From the NCBI GenBank assembly GCA_029778965.1, contig JAKPBL010000064.1, positions 1 to 6,500 of the forward strand: a stretch of 6,500 nt of DNA. Reading direction: 5' to 3'. Numbering within the stretch: position 1 is the first letter of the stretch; every line of letters begins with the position of its first letter. The notes beneath the pieces were generated by a model, which was not told the DNA's origin, searched no databases, and saw nothing but the letters and a program-made list of their open reading frames with translations. This DNA comes from Bacteroidota bacterium (lineage in GTDB: Bacteria; Bacteroidota; Bacteroidia; Chitinophagales; Chitinophagaceae). Of the stretch, positions 1 to 4,424 are shown piece after piece. The translations under genes and the position numbers were made by a program.

Positions 1-1
1 C

Positions 2-391
2 ACTCCCTACCTCGAACTGATCGAAGAGATGACAGCCATCGAGCTGATGCAATTCCAGCAAACCTTCAAGCCTTTTCGGGCCGGTCCCGGCTTCACAGAA
101 ATGCTTTCACGCCTGAAGCTGGAGAAAGCGGCCGACAAACAGATTCGTTATTATTCTTCAGGCATGAAGCAGCGCCTGAAGCTGCTGCTGGCTTTTTTCG
201 CCGATAGCCCTGTGCTGCTGCTCGACGAACCCTGCACCAATCTCGATGCCGAAGGGATCGCCGCTTACAAAGCCCTGCTGCAATCGGAAACACGCGAGCG
301 GCTGCTGGTCATATCCAGCAATGATCCGAACGAATACGAGGGATGCCAGGAAGTGATTTCCATTTACGATTTTAAGCCCCCGCAACGGTAA
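2..391 (+). CDS. ABC transporter ATP-binding protein, C-terminal half (5' end outside window)
   Basis: This is the nucleotide-binding subunit of an ABC transporter; 129 codons are visible and the frame is already open at the window edge, so the start and Walker A lie upstream. The visible part contains the Q-loop-to-signature region, the ABC signature (YSSGMKQR, 152-175), Walker B (VLLLDEP, 212-232) and the D-loop (TNLD, 236-247). The TAA stop is at 389-391. The residue after the last core strand, where the switch histidine normally sits (ISSNDPNE), is Asn at 320-322. From memory this substitution occurs in small CcmA-like ATPases of Bacteroidota, so it need not mean loss of activity. The protein would act at the cytoplasmic face of the inner membrane; the substrate and permease partner cannot be told from this fragment. 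It converges with ald across 18 bp with no visible terminator between them. Confidence 0.88.
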   Translation, partial: TPYLELIEEMTAIELMQFQQTFKPFRAGPGFTEMLSRLKLEKAADKQIRYYSSGMKQRLKLLLAFFADSPVLLLDEPCTNLDAEGIAAYKALLQSETRERLLVISSNDPNEYEGCQEVISIYDFKPPQR

Positions 392-409
392 GTACGCCTT
401 ATGCAGTGC

Positions 410-1624
410 CTATCGGCGGCTGGCGATCAGCAGGTTCAGGTCGGTATACTTCAGGTTGAAACGCTGGCTGAGGTGAAAATGCGTGAGCGCACCCTTGAAC
501 AGGTAAATGCCGCTGCGCAGGTGCACTTTGTGCCAGATCAGGCTTTCGATACCACCCTCCTCGGCTGCCTCGAGCAGCAAAGGCGTCAGCACATTGCTGA
601 TGGCATGCGAGGCCGTGCGCGCAAAACCCGACGGAATATTCGGCACGCAATAATGGATCACGCCATATTTCAGGAAGATCGGTTGCTCGTGGCTGGTGAG
701 CTCGGAGGTTTCGAAACAGCCACCGCTGTCGATACTGACGTCTATGATCACACTACCCGGCCGCATATTGCTGACCATTTCTTCGGTTACTACAAGTGGG
801 GTGCGGCCACTGTTGCTGCGCAGGGTGCCGACGGCCACTTCGCAGGTCTTTAATTGCTTGGCGAGGATTTTCGGCTCCAGCACACTCGTCCACAGGCGAT
901 GGCCGATATTATCCTGCAACTGCTTCAGCCGGTACACGCTGTTATCGAACACTTTTACCGAAGCACCCAGCGCCATGGCAGCGCGCGCCGCATACTCACC
1001 CACGATGCCCGCGCCCAGTATGATCACCTTCGACGGCGGAATACCCGTTATACCACCCAGTAATACGCCTTTGCCATGGTTGGCCGAGCCAAGGTATTGC
1101 CCGGCGATCAGCATCACCGAGCTACCGGCGATCTCGCTCATGCTGCGAACGATCGGGAAAGTGCCGTTCTCGTCTTTCAGTTGCTCGAAAGAAATCGCCG
1201 TGACCTTTTTCTCCATCAGCTTTTCCAACAGGCTGGCCTTCAGCATGGCGCTGTGCAGGGGCGAAATAATGACCTGGTTGAACTGCAGATAAGGCAGCTC
1301 CTCTTCCATAATCGGCGCGCTCTTCACCAGGATCGGGCATTTATATACCTCGGCTTTGTCGTACACAATTTTGGCGCCTGCTTCGCTGTAATCCTTATCG
1401 CGGAAATGCGAAGCGTCGCCGGCATTGTGTTCGATCACTACCTGGTGCCCGTTGCTTACCAGCAGGCCCACGGCATCGGGGATCAGCGCCACCCTGTTCT
1501 CCTGCAGGCCGCTTTCGCGCGGAATGCCGATCTGCAGTTGCGCGCCGGTGGGTTTTATATCAAGGGTTTCTTCGAGCGTTTCATAACTAAACGATCCACT
1601 GATGATTGGTTTTTGCTGCGCCAT
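410..1624 (-). CDS. ald: Alanine dehydrogenase (AlaDH/PNT family)
   Basis: A 404-residue cytoplasmic enzyme that interconverts L-alanine and pyruvate plus ammonia using NAD. The N-terminal AlaDH/PNT domain starts with GIPRE (residues 33-37) and ENRVALIP (42-49), giving the substrate-binding Arg44. Lys101 (in LVKSAP) and His124 (in SPLH) match the family's conserved active-site Lys and His. The Rossmann domain has the dinucleotide motif GAGIVG (204-209) with Asp227 at the end of the second strand, as expected for NAD preference. Asp299 (in DVSIDSGG) matches the catalytic Asp, and the late motif NIPSGFARTAS is present. The roughly 30-residue N-terminal extension and the C-terminal tail make it longer than the ~370-residue Bacillus enzyme, as I recall for Bacteroidota homologues. 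No other Met precedes GIPRE, so the start is secure. It follows tsaE after 33 bp, likely in one operon. There is no Shine-Dalgarno; a weak TAATTTTC (1643-1650, minus strand) is the only internal promoter-like sequence. Confidence 0.95.
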   Translation of the reverse strand: MAQQKPIISGSFSYETLEETLDIKPTGAQLQIGIPRESGLQENRVALIPDAVGLLVSNGHQVVIEHNAGDASHFRDKDYSEAGAKIVYDKAEVYKCPILVKSAPIMEEELPYLQFNQVIISPLHSAMLKASLLEKLMEKKVTAISFEQLKDENGTFPIVRSMSEIAGSSVMLIAGQYLGSANHGKGVLLGGITGIPPSKVIILGAGIVGEYAARAAMALGASVKVFDNSVYRLKQLQDNIGHRLWTSVLEPKILAKQLKTCEVAVGTLRSNSGRTPLVVTEEMVSNMRPGSVIIDVSIDSGGCFETSELTSHEQPIFLKYGVIHYCVPNIPSGFARTASHAISNVLTPLLLEAAEEGGIESLIWHKVHLRSGIYLFKGALTHFHLSQRFNLKYTDLNLLIASRR

Positions 1625-1657
1625 GTGCTGATTGAACGGACTGGAAAATTACGACTA

Positions 1658-2074
1658 TTAACCCGAAATCATCTGTAGCCGGCGTTTATTCCCATTTACC
1701 AGGCTGAGCTGTACGCGGTGGCAATCGGGCGGTAGCAGCCCGGCAATTTTCTCCGGCCATTCCACAAAACACCAATGCCCGCTGTAAAGGCATTCTTCCA
1801 CGCCCGCATCGATGGCCTCGCCCTCCGACCTGAGGCGGTAGCAATCGATGTGGTAAATGGCTCCTCCCCCGCCACCGCCGTATTCGTTGATGATGGAAAA
1901 CGTGGGACTGCCCACTGCGTCTTTTACACCCAGGGCGTCGCAGAGGGCATGTACCAGCGTGGTTTTGCCCACCCCCATCGGACCGAATAGGGCCACGGTG
2001 CCGGGTTCTTTCCATTGCCGCAGCAATTCAGCCGCCACGGCGCTTATGTCTTCCAGCCTGAAATCTCCATCCAT
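1658..2074 (-). CDS. tsaE: tRNA threonylcarbamoyladenosine biosynthesis ATPase TsaE
   Basis: A 138-residue P-loop ATPase of the bacterial t6A37 pathway. It works with TsaB and TsaD to turn over the complex that puts the threonylcarbamoyl group on A37 of ANN-decoding tRNAs. Walker A is GPMGVGKTT (residues 31-39). The family motif SPTFSIINEY (56-65), the strand with HIDCYRL (75-81, Asp77 as Walker B-like acid) and VEWPEK with Glu105-Trp106 are all present, so it looks active. Its length is normal for the family. Between NEY and IYHIDCY lies a run of six glycines (residues 66-71, positions 1862-1879), an unusually flexible loop. The start at 2072-2074 fits the usual short N-terminus; a TAATTTTG -7-like element lies four bases upstream, so a nearly leaderless transcript is possible. 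A GC-rich palindrome begins 20 bp upstream of the start. It is divergent from the metal ATPase gene and heads a probable two-gene operon with ald. Confidence 0.95.
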   Translation of the reverse strand: MDGDFRLEDISAVAAELLRQWKEPGTVALFGPMGVGKTTLVHALCDALGVKDAVGSPTFSIINEYGGGGGGAIYHIDCYRLRSEGEAIDAGVEECLYSGHWCFVEWPEKIAGLLPPDCHRVQLSLVNGNKRRLQMISG

Positions 2075-2078
2075 ACCG

Positions 2079-2086
2079 CAAAATTA
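2079..2086 (-). promoter_or_regulatory. Candidate Bacteroidota -7 element for tsaE-ald
   Basis: Read on the minus strand this is TAATTTTG, matching the Bacteroidota sigma consensus TAnnTTTG. It ends four bases before the tsaE ATG, so transcription would start at or within the first codons. No TTTG -33 element is found about 19 bp upstream; that spot is occupied by the palindrome at 2094-2118. It may be a weak promoter, a promoter altered by the repeat, or chance in an AT-rich patch. Confidence 0.3.
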
Positions 2087-2093
2087 ATAAAAC

Positions 2094-2118
2094 ACCCGTC
2101 GGGTGCCACCCGACGGGT
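2094..2118. repeat. GC-rich nested palindrome, copy 1 of REP/BIME-like doublet
   Basis: A perfect inverted repeat: arm ACCCGTCGGGTG (2094-2105), centre C (2106), arm CACCCGACGGGT (2107-2118). Each arm holds a smaller palindrome of the form ACCCG-N-CGGGT. The whole 25 bp is the exact reverse complement of the core of copy 2. There is no T-tract on either side and it lies between divergent genes, so a terminator role is unlikely. It begins 20 bp upstream of the tsaE start codon. Confidence 0.85.
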
Positions 2119-2168
2119 AATAATCAATCAGTCACCATTTCAACGGGGTGCGCAGCGTAGCGCGTTTG

Positions 2169-2195
2169 CACCCGTCGGGTGGCACCCGACGGGTG
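2169..2195. repeat. GC-rich nested palindrome, copy 2 of REP/BIME-like doublet
   Basis: A perfect inverted repeat with 13-bp arms: CACCCGTCGGGTG (2169-2181), centre G (2182), CACCCGACGGGTG (2183-2195). The inner 25 bp equals copy 1 reverse-complemented. It lies 114 bp upstream of the metal-ATPase start and upstream of its candidate promoter. Confidence 0.85.
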
Positions 2196-2269
2196 GTCAA
2201 TATGCCGCAAATGCAACCGGGTGTACATTTTAGCGTCGTTTGCTTCGAACAAAGGGCTGGGCTCCGGCG

Positions 2270-2277
2270 TATATTTG
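2270..2277 (+). promoter_or_regulatory. Candidate Bacteroidota -7 element for the metal ATPase-recQ transcript
   Basis: TATATTTG matches the TAnnTTTG consensus exactly and would give a leader of roughly 25-30 nt before the ATG at 2310. A TTTG lies at 2239-2242, but the 27-bp spacing is longer than the usual ~19-21 bp, so the -33 box is poor. Around that box the sequence TTTGcTTCGAACAAA (2239-2253) is an imperfect dyad, a possible operator. Just before the ATG the leader is A-rich (CAAAAA) rather than carrying a Shine-Dalgarno, which is normal for this phylum. Confidence 0.45.
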
Positions 2278-2309
2278 CGGGGCATATCCCCCTTCGCAAA
2301 AACACCGTC

Positions 2310-4424
2310 ATGGAAAGCGTTAACTGGAAAGTAAAAGGAATGACCTGCACCAACTGTGCGCTCAGCGTTTCCAAATACCTGGAAAAGCAGGGCATGCAGA
2401 ACGTAAAGGTCAACCCGATCGACGGCGACGTTCATTTTGAAGCCGCCAGTTTCGAAACGGCCGACCAGACCCTGCTTACTAAAGGCATCGCTTCACTCGG
2501 GTATGAGGTGGTCGATGAAAAAAAGGCCGCCGCCGTGGTTGCCAAACCACCCATGAACAAATACCTCCGCTATACATTGCTCTGCCTTCCGTTTACCCTG
2601 GTACTGATGCTCCACATGATCCCGGCCCTGCACGATAGCTGGATCAACAACCCCTGGCTGCAGCTCGCGCTTTGCCTGCCGGTGTATGCCATCGGCATGT
2701 ACCATTTCGGCGTCAGCGCCGTCAAGAGTACCCTGAACGGCATGCCCAATATGAATGTGCTGATAGCAGTGGGCGCCACCGCCGCCTTTGCATACAGCCT
2801 GATCGGTGCACTGCGGGGCATGGGGCACGACTACCTGTTTTTTGAAACCACCGCCACCATTATTACCCTTGTATTCTTCGGCAACTATCTCGAAGACGTA
2901 TCGATCAATAGCACCCAGCAACAGCTCAATGCCCTGGCCAGACAGCAACCGGTCATGGCCAATATGATCGCTTTCGACGACAAATACCAGGAACAGATAT
3001 TCACGGTAGAAAGTGCGCACCTGAAAAACGGCGACCTCATCCTGATCAAAAACGGCGAGCAGGTGCCGGCCGACGCCAAGATACTCTCGGGCGATGGTAT
3101 GCTGAACGAAGCGCTTATAACAGGCGAAAGCCTGCCGGTGCGCAAAACAGCTAAAGACAAGATCATCGGGGGAAGCCTGCTGGTCGACGGACTACTGCGC
3201 GCACAGGTATTGCATTCGCCGAAAGAAGGCATACTGGCCAATATCATCAACCTGGTCAAAAAGGCGCAGGGCGATAAGCCGCCCATCCAGCGGCTGGCCG
3301 ACAGGATCAGCGCTATTTTCGTACCGGTGGTGATCGGCATTGCATTGCTCACTTTCCTTGTCAACTACTTCGTGCTGCATGCATTCACGCCGGCATTGAT
3401 GCGGTCGATCGCCGTACTGGTCATTTCCTGCCCTTGTGCCATGGGGCTCGCCACGCCCGCCGCCATCGCCGTAGGACTGGGCCGCGCCGCCAAAAACGGT
3501 GTGCTTTTCCGCAATGCGCAGTCGCTCGAAATCTTCAAACAGATCAAACAGGTAGTCTTCGATAAAACCGGCACCCTCACCACCGGCGCTTTCAGCATCA
3601 CGAACTTCGACAGCAGCCTGCCCGACGATGAATTCAAATCGATCTTATGGTCGCTTGAAAAATATTCCAACCATCCGCTGGCAAAAAGCATCGTCAACCA
3701 TTGGAAAGGCGCCAGGGAAGTCCGCTGGGCAAAGATTGAAGAGATCAGGGGCGGCGGATTACAGGCCGTTGACAAGGCGGGCGATGAGTACCGCGCGGGA
3801 TCAGCTTCCTTCACGGGCATAACCGGCCACGAAGACGCATCGGTGTATGTATCGAAAAATGGCGCTTATATCGGCTCCCTGCAACTCTCCGATGAGATCA
3901 GGCCCGAAGCCGCAGAAGTCATCAGCTACCTGCACAGTAAAGGCATCGATACGGTATTGCTCAGCGGCGATAACCTTCAAAAAGTGCAGTCCCTCGCCAG
4001 TCAGCTCGGCATTAAAAAAGTCTACGCCCAACAAACACCCGCGCAAAAGCTGGCCGTGATCGATTCCCTGAAAGCGCAGGGCCGCACCGCGATGGTGGGC
4101 GACGGCATCAACGATGCCCCAGCGCTCGCACAGGCCGATGTCGGTATTTCACTGAGCGACTCGTCGCAGGTGGCCATGCAGACCGCCGACGTGGTACTGA
4201 TGAACAACGGCCTCAGGCAGCTACCCCTCGCCCTGGGACTGGGACTGCATACCATGAAGACCATCCGCGGCAATCTTTTCTGGGCTTTTGCGTACAACGT
4301 GATAGCCATCCCGGTAGCTGCTTTCGGATTGCTCACGCCTTCGGTGGGCGCGCTGGCCATGGGACTGAGTGATGTGGTGCTGGCGCTGAACTCCGGCCGG
4401 CTGTATTTCAAGAAAGTAACCTGA
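2310..4424 (+). CDS. copA: P1B-type heavy-metal (probable Cu+) translocating ATPase
   Basis: A 704-residue inner-membrane pump that uses ATP to export a soft metal, most likely Cu(I). Domains in order: one HMA domain (residues ~3-68) with GMTCTNC (Cys13, Cys16); TM1-TM2 (~85-105, 116-140); TM3-TM4 (~148-169, 175-195); the actuator domain with TGE (271-273); TM5 (~333-357); TM6 with the CPC metal site (374-376); the phosphorylation site DKTGT (Asp418); the P1B-specific HP dipeptide (455-456); GDGINDAP (from 597); TM7 with Tyr662-Asn663 (658-675); TM8 (679-698). CxxC, CPC and the TM7 YN pair point to copper. In TM8 the usual MxxSS reads M684-G-L-S687-D688, so one expected ligand Ser is Asp. The ATG at 2310 is chosen because HMA homology begins there; an upstream in-frame ATG at 2148 would translate the palindrome. 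The stop overlaps the recQ start (TGATG). No copper regulator or separate chaperone gene is visible nearby. A possible frameshift signal lies at 2505-2550. Confidence 0.95.
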   Translation: MESVNWKVKGMTCTNCALSVSKYLEKQGMQNVKVNPIDGDVHFEAASFETADQTLLTKGIASLGYEVVDEKKAAAVVAKPPMNKYLRYTLLCLPFTLVLMLHMIPALHDSWINNPWLQLALCLPVYAIGMYHFGVSAVKSTLNGMPNMNVLIAVGATAAFAYSLIGALRGMGHDYLFFETTATIITLVFFGNYLEDVSINSTQQQLNALARQQPVMANMIAFDDKYQEQIFTVESAHLKNGDLILIKNGEQVPADAKILSGDGMLNEALITGESLPVRKTAKDKIIGGSLLVDGLLRAQVLHSPKEGILANIINLVKKAQGDKPPIQRLADRISAIFVPVVIGIALLTFLVNYFVLHAFTPALMRSIAVLVISCPCAMGLATPAAIAVGLGRAAKNGVLFRNAQSLEIFKQIKQVVFDKTGTLTTGAFSITNFDSSLPDDEFKSILWSLEKYSNHPLAKSIVNHWKGAREVRWAKIEEIRGGGLQAVDKAGDEYRAGSASFTGITGHEDASVYVSKNGAYIGSLQLSDEIRPEAAEVISYLHSKGIDTVLLSGDNLQKVQSLASQLGIKKVYAQQTPAQKLAVIDSLKAQGRTAMVGDGINDAPALAQADVGISLSDSSQVAMQTADVVLMNNGLRQLPLALGLGLHTMKTIRGNLFWAFAYNVIAIPVAAFGLLTPSVGALAMGLSDVVLALNSGRLYFKKVT
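2505..2550 (+). promoter_or_regulatory. Candidate programmed -1 frameshift signal at the HMA/TM1 boundary of the metal ATPase
   Basis: Three elements line up. GAGGTG (2505-2510) could pair with the 16S 3' end. Eight bases on is the in-phase slippery heptamer A AAA AAG (2519-2525, codons 70-72 reading GAA AAA AAG), the same heptamer used by E. coli dnaX. After a 9-nt spacer comes a perfect hairpin, GTGGTT-GCCA-AACCAC (2535-2550). A -1 shift would end at TAG 2636-2638 and give a 109-residue protein: the complete HMA domain plus a 37-residue tail with no membrane helix. Loss of one A during transcription would stop at TGA 2554-2556, giving 81 residues. E. coli copA is known to make a copper chaperone by frameshifting after an HMA domain. 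The elements are seen directly; use by the ribosome is inferred. Confidence 0.4.

Larger units (their letters stand above)
2094..2195. repeat. Inverted pair of palindromes around a 50-bp spacer (BIME- or MITE-like element)
   Basis: Two 25-bp palindromes in opposite orientation (told apart by their central base, C versus G) bracket a 50-bp spacer at 2119-2168. The 102-bp unit could fold as two separate hairpins or as one long stem with a 50-nt loop. This resembles bacterial REP doublets (BIMEs) or a small non-autonomous element. The spacer holds no ORF of note. A GTAG tetranucleotide occurs at 2157-2160, eight bases before copy 2; RAYT-mobilised REPs carry such a tetranucleotide at the hairpin foot, but the spacing is loose and copy 1 lacks it. 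Whether the unit is repeated in the genome cannot be seen from this window. Confidence 0.55.

Noticed and set aside
1643..1650. TAATTTTC on the minus strand as a separate ald promoter
   Set aside because: The last base departs from TAnnTTTG and no -33 TTTG is found; the 33-bp gap to tsaE is better explained by co-transcription.
401..1678. Several plus-strand ORFs of 150-200 codons opposite ald (401-853, 696-1292, 1076-1678)
   Set aside because: They are antisense to a clearly conserved alanine dehydrogenase, show no recognisable domain, and are expected by chance opposite GC-rich codons.
2094..2195. Palindromes read as Rho-independent terminators or a CRISPR fragment
   Set aside because: No T-tract follows either stem and the flanking genes diverge; only two units occur, in opposite orientation and with internal symmetry, unlike a CRISPR array.
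2279..2291. GGGG-CATAT-CCCC stem near the presumed metal-ATPase transcription start
   Set aside because: It has only four base pairs and straddles the likely start site, so it would not be fully in the transcript; easily chance.
2148..2309. In-frame upstream ATG that would add 54 residues to the metal ATPase
   Set aside because: The extension translates the palindrome at 2169-2195, overlaps the candidate promoter, and has no family similarity; the HMA domain starts right after the ATG at 2310.
2493..3020. 175-codon minus-strand ORF opposite the metal ATPase
   Set aside because: It lies fully antisense to conserved HMA-to-actuator coding sequence and has no recognisable features.
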